Assembly: GCA_021732845.1 (NCBI GenBank)
Contig: JAKFUF010000104.1
Coordinates: forward strand, 1-38,114
Length of the DNA: 38,114 bases
Source of the DNA: Planctomycetaceae bacterium
GTDB lineage: Bacteria > Planctomycetota > Planctomycetia > Planctomycetales > Planctomycetaceae
Direction: 5' to 3'
Shown piece after piece: positions 7,965 through 18,701 of the stretch (position 1 is its first letter; every line of letters starts with the position of its first letter). Under the pieces are notes generated by a model. The model did not search any database. It worked only from the letters and a program-made list of their open reading frames with translations, and was not told the origin of the DNA. A program made the position numbers and the translations under genes.

Positions 7965-8900
7965 TCATTCGCGATTGGCAGTGGCAGGCGGGTTCAACCC
8001 TGTCACCTCGTGCAGCTCATACTCGCCCGACTTGCCAGAGATTGGAACGCGAACGCAGCGGCCCACTTGAATTTGGCGGGAGACTTCAGCGAGCAGGCCG
8101 TGCGAGATCAGCAACCGCGTTCCAGCCTGCTTGTTGGCCGATTCAATCCGGCTGGCGAAGTTGACCGTGTCGCCGATGGCGGTCACTTCTTGGCCGCTGT
8201 CGGAGGCGATGGTGCCGATCACCACTTCACCCACATGGATCCCCACGCCGATTTCCAGTTTGCGGCCATAGGCGGTCTGCAGATAGGGCTGCATGGCCGT
8301 CATGGCATCCAGCATTTTCAAGCCCGCTTCGACCGCATCGATGCTCGCGGATTCAGGCCGGGTGAGACCAAACAGGGCCATCAGACCATCGCCCATCGTA
8401 TTGTTCACCACGCCGCTGGAGGCATTCACAATTTGCTTCATCGTCCCAAAGTATCGCCGCAGGACATGGATCACGTCATACGGTGGAAGGGCCTCTGAGA
8501 ATGATGTGAAGCCCCGGATGTCGGAAAACAGCACCGCCAACCGCCGCTCCTGACCGGCACTGGTGGCTGTGGGACACATGGCTGTCGGCACCACCAGAGA
8601 CAAGTCGAGGTCGTCGAGCAGCAGCCGCCGCACGACCACGTCGCCCGACACCGTCGTCTGACAGGCCAGCCGGATGTCGCTGTCGAATCCAAGCCGCGTG
8701 GCCATCGCGGCTTCGACGCTGTTGGGGGGATTGCAACGCTCCAGGCCATCGACCACGGCCACCCGGCAGGTCGAGCAGCGGCCCTGTCCGCCGCAGACAT
8801 GCGTGTGCTGGATCCCGGAGTGAAGCGAGGCCGACAGGAGAGTTTCGTCCGGTCGGACTTCAATTGCTTTCTCGTCCGGGAGATAATGGATGCGGGACAT
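7965..8900 (-). CDS. Ferredoxin-linked class III nucleotide cyclase
   Basis: The 311-residue protein fuses an N-terminal plant-type [2Fe-2S] ferredoxin domain to a C-terminal class III adenylate/guanylate cyclase domain. Cys36, Cys42, Cys45 and Cys80 match the Cx5Cx2C...C cluster pattern. The cyclase has both metal-binding aspartates (Asp127 in FSDIRGFT, Asp171 in MGDGLMALFG) and the transition-state Asn247 and Arg251 (GDTVNFASRIE). The purine-selecting lysine of adenylate cyclases is Asn167 here, and the second purine position is Thr240, as in class IIIb enzymes. It is soluble, so it probably makes a cyclic nucleotide under redox or iron-sulfur control; this is inference. The start at 8900 begins at the ferredoxin fold; ATGs at 8921 and 8963 are alternatives, the longer ones running into a dispersed repeat. 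Confidence 0.88.
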   Translation of the reverse strand: MSRIHYLPDEKAIEVRPDETLLSASLHSGIQHTHVCGGQGRCSTCRVAVVDGLERCNPPNSVEAAMATRLGFDSDIRLACQTTVSGDVVVRRLLLDDLDLSLVVPTAMCPTATSAGQERRLAVLFSDIRGFTSFSEALPPYDVIHVLRRYFGTMKQIVNASSGVVNNTMGDGLMALFGLTRPESASIDAVEAGLKMLDAMTAMQPYLQTAYGRKLEIGVGIHVGEVVIGTIASDSGQEVTAIGDTVNFASRIESANKQAGTRLLISHGLLAEVSRQIQVGRCVRVPISGKSGEYELHEVTGLNPPATANRE

Positions 8901-8916
8901 GCGAACCTGTTTAAAG

Positions 8917-8992
8917 TGCATGATTCCAGTACGCCTGTCGTGGATCCGCTCGCTGGCGCTCACTTTAGATCCACTGGCGGCGTCCCGGAATC
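8917..8992. repeat. Dispersed palindromic repeat, copy 1
   Basis: This roughly 76-base segment matches 26201-26276 in the same orientation, sharing GATTCC, CCTGTCG, GGATCCGCTCG, CTGGCGG and CCGGAA in the same order. Its ends are partly self-complementary (TTCCAGTACGCC against GGCGTCCCGGAA). Reading frames across both copies give a similar peptide (HDS-TPV-DPL...GGVPE), a sign of a repeat rather than a gene. It overlaps the longer possible N-termini of the cyclase gene. The following bases to 9184 hold nothing more than a weak TACAAT box at 9102-9107. Confidence 0.6.
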
Positions 8993-9184
8993 ACGCGAGG
9001 CCGTTTAGCAACTGAAAAGCGAGTTTGGCGACGCACGCCAGCGGAGGTCAGGAACAGGCCGGGGAATTTCTGACTCGATTCCGCTTCACGGCAGCCAAAC
9101 TTACAATAGCCGCCCGCTTGGAATTTGTCGCAGCATGTGGCCGGCAAGCCAGACTGGCTTGAACGGCAGGAGAGCTTATTTTCG

Positions 9185-10231
9185 ATGGCTGACCACCAAC
9201 CACTTCGCATGGGGCTCGTCGGAGCCGGTGCCAACACGCGCGACCGGCACATCCCGGGGTTTCGGGCCATCCCCGGGGTCGAACTGGTGGGTGTCGTCAA
9301 CCGCTCCCACGAGTCCACGGTCCGCGTCGCCACCGAATTCGGCATTCCCAAGGCCTATGCCGACTGGCGGCAGCTCGTCGAAGATCCCAATATCGACGCT
9401 GTTTGCATCGGCACCTGGCCCAACCTGCACTGCGAGGTCACCTGCGCCGCCCTCGCGGCCGGCAAGCACGTCCTCACCGAAGCCCGGATGGCCCGCAACG
9501 TCGCCGAAGCCCGGCAAATGCTGGCCGCCTCACAGGCCCATCCGCATCTGGTCGCCCAGATTGTCCCCAGCCCGTTCGGCCTCGTCCCGCACACGTGGCT
9601 CAAATCCATCATCGACGGCGGTTTCCTGGGAACGCTGCGGGAAGTGGTCGTGCTGGGTGCCGACGACATGTTTTGGGACTACTCGAAGCTGCTCCACTGG
9701 CGGCAGGACAACGAAATCAGCGGCCTGAACGTCCTGGCCTTGGGGATCATTCACGAGACGCTGTGCCGGTTCATCCCCGCTCCGACACGGGTCTTCGCCC
9801 AGTCCAGCATTCATGAGCCACTGCGGCCGCATCCGGAACAGACCGGCCAGGTGCCGGTCACCGTGCCCGACAATGTGCAGATTGTCACCCACCTGCCCGA
9901 TGGAGCCCGTGGCATCTACCACATCAGTGGCTCAGTCCTGTTCGGCCCCGGCAAGCAGATCCACCTCTACGGCAGCCGTGGCACCATCAAGTACCTGATG
10001 GCCCCCGAAGAACAAATCTGGACCGGCCGCGCCGGCGATTCCGCCATGCGGCTGATCGACCTGCCCGCGGCGGAACGCGGCGGCTGGCGTGTCGAGGCTG
10101 AATTTGTGGGGGCAATCCGTGGACAGGAAAAGGTGCAGTTCACCGACTTCCCGACGGGGGTGAAGTACATGGAGTTTACCGAGGCTGTGGCGAAGAGCGC
10201 GGCGACGGGAGTTCCGGTCGAACTGGCGTAG
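9185..10231 (+). CDS. Gfo/Idh/MocA family protein with altered EKP motif
   Basis: This 348-residue protein has the N-terminal Rossmann fold of the Gfo/Idh/MocA oxidoreductases. [17 protein letters not shown] lies at residues 9-25, then [39 protein letters not shown], and a C-terminal beta-sheet domain involved in substrate binding. In active members the segment after AGKHV reads EKP, whose lysine contributes to catalysis. Here it reads TEARMA, so that lysine is missing and an arginine follows. The enzyme may use another residue or be a non-catalytic homologue. No Tat or Sec signal is present, unlike many planctomycete members. The ATG at 9185 starts the fold and has AGGAG 12 bases upstream, a rather long spacing. 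Confidence 0.88.
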   Translation: MADHQPLRMGLVGAGANTRDRHIPGFRAIPGVELVGVVNRSHESTVRVATEFGIPKAYADWRQLVEDPNIDAVCIGTWPNLHCEVTCAALAAGKHVLTEARMARNVAEARQMLAASQAHPHLVAQIVPSPFGLVPHTWLKSIIDGGFLGTLREVVVLGADDMFWDYSKLLHWRQDNEISGLNVLALGIIHETLCRFIPAPTRVFAQSSIHEPLRPHPEQTGQVPVTVPDNVQIVTHLPDGARGIYHISGSVLFGPGKQIHLYGSRGTIKYLMAPEEQIWTGRAGDSAMRLIDLPAAERGGWRVEAEFVGAIRGQEKVQFTDFPTGVKYMEFTEAVAKSAATGVPVELA

Positions 10232-10310
10232 ATTTTCGATTTGTGATTTCGATTGGGAGGCGGATACTCTTCGCAAAGCACTTCCACTCCAAGCCTGTGG
10301 CGATTTGACC

Positions 10311-10407
10311 CCACCTCGCTTGTCGGGGTGGTTTCAGGCCTTTGCACTACGAAAAACCAGGTGCCCGTAGTGCATAGGCCCGGCAACCACCGAGTTAAAC
10401 TCGGTGG
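10311..10407. repeat. REP-like inverted pair of CACTACG-marked hairpins
   Basis: Unit B (10311-10351) has stem CCACCTCG/CGGGGTGG with one T-G wobble and loop CTTGT, then a 20-base tail ending CACTACG that matches the tail of unit A at 7658-7677 at 17 of 20 positions. Unit C (10366-10407) is inverted. Its perfect 9-bp stem CCACCGAGT/ACTCGGTGG has a three-base loop, and its tail also ends CACTACG on the minus strand. The two tails face each other across 14 bases. The element precedes the small gene at 10444. Confidence 0.75.
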
Positions 10408-10443
10408 GGAGCCAAATAATCACGGCCTCTCCGGACACACTCC

Positions 10444-10737
10444 GTGCTCACCACGTTTTGGATCAGCTCCCGATGTCGCCACGTCCCGTTGGGATTTGGC
10501 GTGACTGCCAGGTCGCGGGATGACGCACTGCGGATCATCAAGGCGTTTGGCTATGGGCAGTTCCTGCCCACCGAGGACGACGCACTTGAGGTCATTCACC
10601 CAGTCACGGTCCGCGAATTGGACCCGCACCATGTGGTGCCCAATATGGGACCCATCAACGTGCGGGGTTTGTGGTACCCGTTCTTGGCGGTGGGCATCCT
10701 CAATGGGCCGCGGAGCGAATGCACACCACCGCATTGA
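10444..10737 (+). CDS. Small conserved-looking hypothetical protein
   Basis: This 97-residue soluble protein starts at GTG (LTTFWISSRCRHVPLGFGV). Its composition looks coding: a helix with RDDALRIIKAFGY, acidic EDDALEVIHPVTVRELD, and a C-terminal block VVPNMGPINVRGLWYPF that reads like a conserved core. I recall similar unnamed planctomycete proteins, but cannot name a domain. No strong Shine-Dalgarno sequence precedes the GTG, and the REP-like pair ends only 36 bases upstream, so the promoter must lie in or next to the repeat. It is convergent with the PhyH gene, whose stop is 10 bases away. Confidence 0.7.
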   Translation: MLTTFWISSRCRHVPLGFGVTARSRDDALRIIKAFGYGQFLPTEDDALEVIHPVTVRELDPHHVVPNMGPINVRGLWYPFLAVGILNGPRSECTPPH

Positions 10738-10747
10738 ACGAGTCCAA

Positions 10748-11584
10748 CTAGTCCACCGTCGGGCGCGGCGGGTTGGTCCAGTGTCCGGTGGGGTCTGAGC
10801 CACTGACGATGATCCCCTTTTGGTTCCAGTCCATTCCCGCCCGCACGTCCGCCGCGCAATAGCGGAGTGTCAGGCCGCACCGGCGGCGGTCGGACAGGTT
10901 GGCTTCCGAGCCATGCAGCAGCAAGTCGCTGTGCAGCGAGACTTCGCCGGCCTTCAGGCAGTCGTTGACGACCGGGCCATACTGTTCGGCATTTTCGATC
11001 GTCTGATTCAGGACGTTGTGTTCTTCTGGCGAGCTTGGCCGAAATGTCAGGTGACCCGAGTGGTGCGACCCGGAAATGAACCGCATGCAGGCGTTTTCCT
11101 GGTCGGCGTCGTCGATTGCCAGCCAGACGGTGACCGCTTTGGACGGGGTCAGCGGCCAGTAGCTCGAGTCCTGGTGCCAAGCCACCGGCTTGCCGTCGCG
11201 GGGCATCTTGCAGAAGTAGTGCGACCCCCAGGCGATGACGTTTTCGCCGAGGATGTCGCGCACGAGAGCCACGATGCCGGGGTTGGTCAGCAAATCGTAG
11301 ACCTTGCCGTACTTGAGGTGCGCGGTGCTGATCGAATAGCTGTCGCGGCCGGCCGCGAGCACCTTGGCCAGCAGGTCGTCGAAGTATTTCCGATGACCGG
11401 CAATCTCTTCGTCAGTGAAGACGCGGAGCCCCTTCAGAAACCCGTCGCGGTTGAACTGTTCAATCTGGGAGCGGTTCAAAACTTTCGGGTCGGTCGTCTG
11501 ACTGGGATGAAACCGCAAATCGCGTTCAACGTGGCTCAACTCGTCGGATGAGAGGACAGCTTTGAAGTCGGTGGCAGGCGTCAT
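10748..11584 (-). CDS. Phytanoyl-CoA dioxygenase (PhyH) family protein
   Basis: This 278-residue Fe(II)/2-oxoglutarate-dependent oxygenase belongs to the PhyH family. The iron-binding facial triad is visible as WHQDSSYW (His and Asp, about residues 136-138) and a distal His in LLHGSEAN. A conserved Arg for 2-oxoglutarate probably lies in RRRCGLTLRYC. The stretch VTVWLAIDDADQENACMRFISGSHHSGHL is characteristic of the family. It probably hydroxylates a small molecule in the cytoplasm, and the substrate is unknown. It is a single gene; the preceding spacer (11585-11802) toward the NDH-2 stop holds no gene I can support. Confidence 0.9.
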   Translation of the reverse strand: MTPATDFKAVLSSDELSHVERDLRFHPSQTTDPKVLNRSQIEQFNRDGFLKGLRVFTDEEIAGHRKYFDDLLAKVLAAGRDSYSISTAHLKYGKVYDLLTNPGIVALVRDILGENVIAWGSHYFCKMPRDGKPVAWHQDSSYWPLTPSKAVTVWLAIDDADQENACMRFISGSHHSGHLTFRPSSPEEHNVLNQTIENAEQYGPVVNDCLKAGEVSLHSDLLLHGSEANLSDRRRCGLTLRYCAADVRAGMDWNQKGIIVSGSDPTGHWTNPPRPTVD

Positions 11585-11802
11585 GTGGGAATCCCGTGCG
11601 AGGCAATAGATTCAGCCATCATATGGAAATCCAGAAGAGGGGCGAAGCGCACACGAGTACGCCGCTGACCAACATTTTTGTAAACCGAGCCACCGTTCGC
11701 CCAGTCGCTGATGCTGCAGTGGCAGGTGATGTACCACGGCGAGGCAAGATGGACTTTTTCGCAGACGTTTGAAAGGGGGAGACAGGAGGGAGTCGAACGG
11801 GG

Positions 11803-13038
11803 TTACAGTCGGCTGATTTCTCGGCCAAAGACAAAGGCTCGTAGCCGGTCGGCCGGTACCAGGAGTTTGCTGCGGAGGCTGACGAGTTGGGTCCAGGTGG
11901 CGGCCCGCCACTGCTGGTAGGCCCAGAAGCCGGAGAGCTGTGAGCCACTGTCTCCGCCCTCGGAAACTGCGGCACCGCCGCCGAGAAATGAACTGACGGC
12001 CCACGGCTTCCAGACGAATGGGGCGACGGTTTTGCCTTGAGCCGCGGCGTTCAGGCTGGCAGCCAGGTAACGGCCCTGCTGCTCGGCGACCTGCGCCAGT
12101 TGCGGCAGGTATTTGGAGCGGGGGCGGGTGCAGTCGCCCACGGAATAGACTCCGGGATAGCCCGGCAGTTGCAGGTTCTCCTCGGTAAAAATCCGGCCGG
12201 ACGGATCCTTTTCCACGTCCAGCCCGGCGACGAGCGGGTTCCGGGCGAAGCCGGCCGACCAGAGAACCATGCCGCAGGGAAGGCTTTCGCCGTGCGGCAA
12301 GTTGATCCCCTGCTCTGTGACGCCTTCGACGCGTGTGGCCGTGCGAATGGTGACGCCGCGGCTGGCAAAGACTTTTTGGGTGTACTCCCGCAGCGCCTGG
12401 TCATAGGACGAAAGCACCGAATTGCTCGAGTCCAGAATGGTCACCCGTGGCTTGCCCACCAACTGCGGATAACTGCGGGGCAGATCGGTGCGAAGCAGGT
12501 CATACAACTCGCCGGCAAACCGGACGCCAGTCGGCCCACCGCCGACGGCCACGAAATGCAGCAGCCGCGCCTGCTCTTCTGGCGAAACTCCGGGAAGTGA
12601 CGCCCGCTCGAGGTTGGTGACCAGCGACTGGCGGATCCGCCGGGCGTCCTCGATTTCCTTTAGAAAAAACGCGTGTTGTTCGACACCCGGCACACCAAAG
12701 GAATTCGTGACACAGCCCACGGCCAGGACCAGGATGTCAAAGTCCTGCTGCCACGCGGCGTCGCTGACCACGCACTGGCAGTGAACTGTTTTGGCTGCGA
12801 GGTCCAGATGGACGGCGCGGCCCAGATGAAACTGGATCCCCGGACGCCGCGCCCGTACCGGCTCGATCAGCGAGCGAAACTCGATCGTGCCCACCGTGCT
12901 GCTCGGAAGCAGCGGGGTGAACACGAAGTGGTTGCGCGGGCTGACCACCGTCACGTCATACGCCTGCAAATTGATCCGCCTGAGGAGCGCCATGGCTCCA
13001 AAGCCGGTCCCGAGAATCAGCAGGCGTTGTTTTCCCAT
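11803..13038 (-). CDS. NDH-2-like NAD(P)/FAD-dependent oxidoreductase
   Basis: The 411-residue flavoprotein has two dinucleotide-binding motifs. The FAD site is LLILGTGFGAMALLRRI near residue 5, and the NAD(P)H site VAVGGGPTGVRFAGEL lies near residue 165. A GVYSVGDCTR motif near residue 315 is typical of type II NADH dehydrogenases and related enzymes. SPRNHFVFTPLLPSSTVGTIEFRSL matches the NDH-2 N-terminal region. The C-terminal tail (WTQLVSLRSKLLVPADRLRAFVFGREISRL) is amphipathic and could attach to the membrane. It would pass electrons from NADH to quinone without pumping protons, if the family assignment holds. The ATG at 13038 is preferred; the upstream TTG adds only two residues. Confidence 0.88.
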   Translation of the reverse strand: MGKQRLLILGTGFGAMALLRRINLQAYDVTVVSPRNHFVFTPLLPSSTVGTIEFRSLIEPVRARRPGIQFHLGRAVHLDLAAKTVHCQCVVSDAAWQQDFDILVLAVGCVTNSFGVPGVEQHAFFLKEIEDARRIRQSLVTNLERASLPGVSPEEQARLLHFVAVGGGPTGVRFAGELYDLLRTDLPRSYPQLVGKPRVTILDSSNSVLSSYDQALREYTQKVFASRGVTIRTATRVEGVTEQGINLPHGESLPCGMVLWSAGFARNPLVAGLDVEKDPSGRIFTEENLQLPGYPGVYSVGDCTRPRSKYLPQLAQVAEQQGRYLAASLNAAAQGKTVAPFVWKPWAVSSFLGGGAAVSEGGDSGSQLSGFWAYQQWRAATWTQLVSLRSKLLVPADRLRAFVFGREISRL

Positions 13039-13115
13039 CACCAATCCGACTAGTGGGCGAAGTGAGATCTTAAGTTTGCCGTGTCAGGCAAAAGTCCATT
13101 TGTTGGTTTCAACGC

Positions 13116-13267
13116 AATTTCAAATTTCAGATTTCAAATTTCACAGTAAAATACCTTTTCGACAGCTTCCATTTGCAGTGGGCGATTTGCGACCTGCACC
13201 TCGGGCCTGCAGAAAGTTCGACTTCGCCGTAAAGACTGTGAAATCTGAGTTTTGAGTTTTGAAATTC
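13116..13267. repeat. Dispersed repeat copy 2 with an inverted partner
   Basis: Bases 13116-13152 repeat 3691-3727 with one mismatch. At 13234-13267 an inverted, weaker version follows: its reverse complement begins AATTTCAAAACTC and includes ATTTCACAGT, as does the left arm. The 150-base unit therefore has the layout of a small element with inverted ends. It lies in the 266-base gap between the NDH-2 and glucosidase genes; nothing else is supported there. Confidence 0.5.
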
Positions 13268-13304
13268 TTTTCGCGCATGGCACTGATTGGGAACACGTCC
13301 CGCC

Positions 13305-16085
<2,781 letters not shown>

Positions 16086-16181
16086 AAATTGGTCGCCGGA
16101 GAACACCGTTTCTTCATGAACCTCGGGGGGCGGTGAGAGTATACAACACTTCCCGAGCGGATGCGGGCGATGAGCTTGGGA

Positions 16182-16227
16182 TTGACAAATCACGAAATTG
16201 CAAGATTCGAGAATTGACAAATTGTCA
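16182..16227. promoter_or_regulatory. Candidate operator: TTGACAA dyad plus half-site
   Basis: TTGACAAATTGTCAA (16213-16227) is a perfect 7-bp dyad around one base. An extra TTGACAAAT lies at 16182-16190, 31 bases (about three helical turns) upstream. The site sits between the divergent glucosidase and DUF1559 genes, where a regulator could control both. TTGACA also equals a -35 box, but no matching -10 appears 16-18 bases on. The region is also rich in short AT repeats, so chance is possible. Confidence 0.35.
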
Positions 16228-16334
16228 AGACTTGCACAAGATCGGTGCATCCCCTGCCCACGTGCGCATCAACATGCCCGGTCTGGCACGCGCGAGAGTT
16301 GTCGGATACCCGAGAAAGCAGCGATTGCGACCTC

Positions 16335-16365
16335 AACGCAATCTTGACGGAATGAGATTTGCGTT
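16335..16365 (+). promoter_or_regulatory. Inverted repeat in the DUF1559 leader region
   Basis: AACGCAATCT (16335-16344) pairs with AGATTTGCGTT (16355-16365) with one bulged base and a 10-base loop. It lies about 90 bases before the DUF1559 start. It could be an operator or a leader hairpin; no T-run follows, so it is not a terminator. Nothing else is seen in the remaining gap. Confidence 0.3.
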
Positions 16366-16457
16366 AAGCCAAATCGATCCCCTCAGCGCACTATCCATAC
16401 ATTCAATTCCTGAATTCATCAGGGTGTGGTTTTTCGTTCTCTCTTCTCGAGGTCAAT

Positions 16458-17426
<969 letters not shown>

Positions 17427-17441
17427 CGGTTACACCTGAGT

Positions 17442-17470
17442 CCATGCCGTGGCCCTTGGCCACGGCATGG
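17442..17470 (+). terminator. Perfect 13-bp hairpin between DUF1559 and lipoprotein genes
   Basis: CCATGCCGTGGCC and its exact complement flank a three-base loop. No uninterrupted T-run follows (AATGATTTCTTCC). It may be a partial terminator or a 3' stabiliser that lowers expression of the two downstream lipoprotein genes relative to the prepilin-like gene. No separate promoter is obvious after it. Confidence 0.55.
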
Positions 17471-17510
17471 AATGATTTCTTCCATCGCTCGCGTGCCTGG
17501 AGCATTCGTC

Positions 17511-18020
17511 GTGCATTATCGTAGTTATCTCGGAATCGGATTCGTCTGCTGTGTCGTTGGATGTGCCGGGTCGTCTGGTCCAGTGCTTCCCAAAACCGTC
17601 CCGGTGAAGGGCGTCGTCACGCTCGACGGAAAGCCACTCACCAATGCAATGATCGTCTTCATCCCCACCGGCAGCACAACCGGCATCGGATCGTCGGGCT
17701 ACACCGACAAGGACGGCAAATTCGAGCTGCAAACCGCTTCGGGCTCGGTGAAGACCCCTGGTGCTCCTCCGGGTGACTACCGTGTCGTCGCCAACAAATT
17801 CAAGAACCCGGATGGAACTGAGTTTCCTGCCGACTCGAAAGAGGGACCGGCAACTTCCAGGGCAACAGAGACACTGCCGATGCATATCAGCGACTACATC
17901 CAGGGCGGAACGCGAGCCACCGTTCCTGCGGCTGGCGGTGAAGTCCCGATTGCCTTTGTCAGCACTCCGGGCGCGGGTGGAGCACCAGGGATGCCGGGCG
18001 GCGGCATGATGCCCAGATAG
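17511..18020 (+). CDS. Lipoprotein with carboxypeptidase-regulatory-like domain
   Basis: With a GTG start at 17511, eight bases after GGAG, the protein has 169 residues. It begins with a short lipoprotein signal, LGIGFVCCVVGCAGSSG; the Cys after VVG would be lipidated. The body, VPVKGVVTLDGKPLTNAMIVFIPTGS and SSGYTDKDGKFEL, is a transthyretin-like beta-sandwich of the carboxypeptidase regulatory type. PPGDYRVVANK follows, and the tail is Gly/Pro/Met-rich. Planctomycetes commonly place such small lipoproteins directly after DUF1559 genes, so a shared envelope role is likely, though its nature is unknown. An ATG at 17472 would make the signal peptide unusually long. Confidence 0.85.
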   Translation: MHYRSYLGIGFVCCVVGCAGSSGPVLPKTVPVKGVVTLDGKPLTNAMIVFIPTGSTTGIGSSGYTDKDGKFELQTASGSVKTPGAPPGDYRVVANKFKNPDGTEFPADSKEGPATSRATETLPMHISDYIQGGTRATVPAAGGEVPIAFVSTPGAGGAPGMPGGGMMPR

Positions 18021-18094
18021 GCCGGCGAACCGCAGGACTGCCGCAGATCGACTTCGCGGATGGAAAACCACTGTCGGCTGACCGGGAGTACAGA

Positions 18095-18463
18095 ATGAGG
18101 CTTCTCATCGCGGGATTGTGCCTGGCATCGCTGGTGGGATGCGGAAAGTCAGGCCCCGCATTTTCAGAACTCGTCGCTGATCGTGAAATTCTTAACGGAC
18201 AGAAGCAGCATACATTTTTCGAGTGGTACAAACTCGACAATCAACGGAAGGAACTCGCCACCGAGATGGCTGCGAAGGCCACCGAAGACCCGCAGGAAAG
18301 AGAGCGACTGGCTGCGGGTTTCCGTGACCCCAAAAGCCAGGAATTGGACGCCGCCTACCCGGACCATGCGATGAAATACCATGCGGCCGAGAAGGCCATG
18401 GCGGAGGCCAAGGCTCAATATGACCAGGCCGATGCGGCGGTCAAAGCCAAAGAGAAAAAGTGA
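18095..18463 (+). CDS. Small charged lipoprotein, function unknown
   Basis: The 122-residue protein starts with a compact lipoprotein signal, RLLIAGLCLASLVGCGKSG, with Cys16 as the lipidation site. The remainder is highly charged and helical (QRKELATEMAAKATEDPQERERL, AEKAMAEAKAQYDQADAAVKAKEKK), suggesting a coiled-coil or extended helix in the periplasm. GGGAG six bases before the ATG is a good ribosome binding site. It is the third gene of the DUF1559 operon and is followed by a terminator. No family name can be given. Confidence 0.8.
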   Translation: MRLLIAGLCLASLVGCGKSGPAFSELVADREILNGQKQHTFFEWYKLDNQRKELATEMAAKATEDPQERERLAAGFRDPKSQELDAAYPDHAMKYHAAEKAMAEAKAQYDQADAAVKAKEKK

Positions 18464-18522
18464 TTGCGGCACCGGCAACCGTTTGCCTGACCGTCACGAC
18501 AATTCGGCGAATCGCTAGACTG

Positions 18523-18554
18523 AACGAGTGCCGCGCTGCGGCGCTCGTTTTTTT
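18523..18554 (+). terminator. Rho-independent terminator of the DUF1559 operon
   Basis: AACGAG-T-GCCGC pairs with GCGGC-G-CTCGTT around a GCT loop, followed by a run of seven T. It is the clearest intrinsic terminator in the window, 60 bases after the last lipoprotein gene. Confidence 0.85.
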
Positions 18555-18650
18555 ATTTGTGCATTCTGCCGAGGTTCCATGCCGCAGTCAAATCGTCGAG
18601 TCTGGACCGGGGTTGCCGTCATCGCCTGACTCTTGCTGGGGGCCGCGCAA

Positions 18651-18686
18651 CAAAACTGCCCTGCAGGCGCTCAATGCGCTGCAGGG
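18651..18686 (-). terminator. Terminator of hpnH
   Basis: On the minus strand CCCTGCA-GCGC pairs with GCGC-CTGCAGGG (one bulge, ATTGA loop) and is followed by AGTTTTGTTG. It lies 16 bases beyond the hpnH stop. Together with the terminator at 18554 it closes the convergent gene pair. Confidence 0.65.
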
Positions 18687-18701
18687 TAAATAGCAGCCAC
18701 C

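Noticed and set aside
9102-9107. TACAAT as -10 of the Gfo/Idh/MocA gene
   Set aside because: No -35 box or extended -10 TG; kept only as a weak remark.
16182-16187. TTGACA as a -35 box for the DUF1559 operon
   Set aside because: No acceptable -10 box at the right spacing for this or the second TTGACA at 16213.
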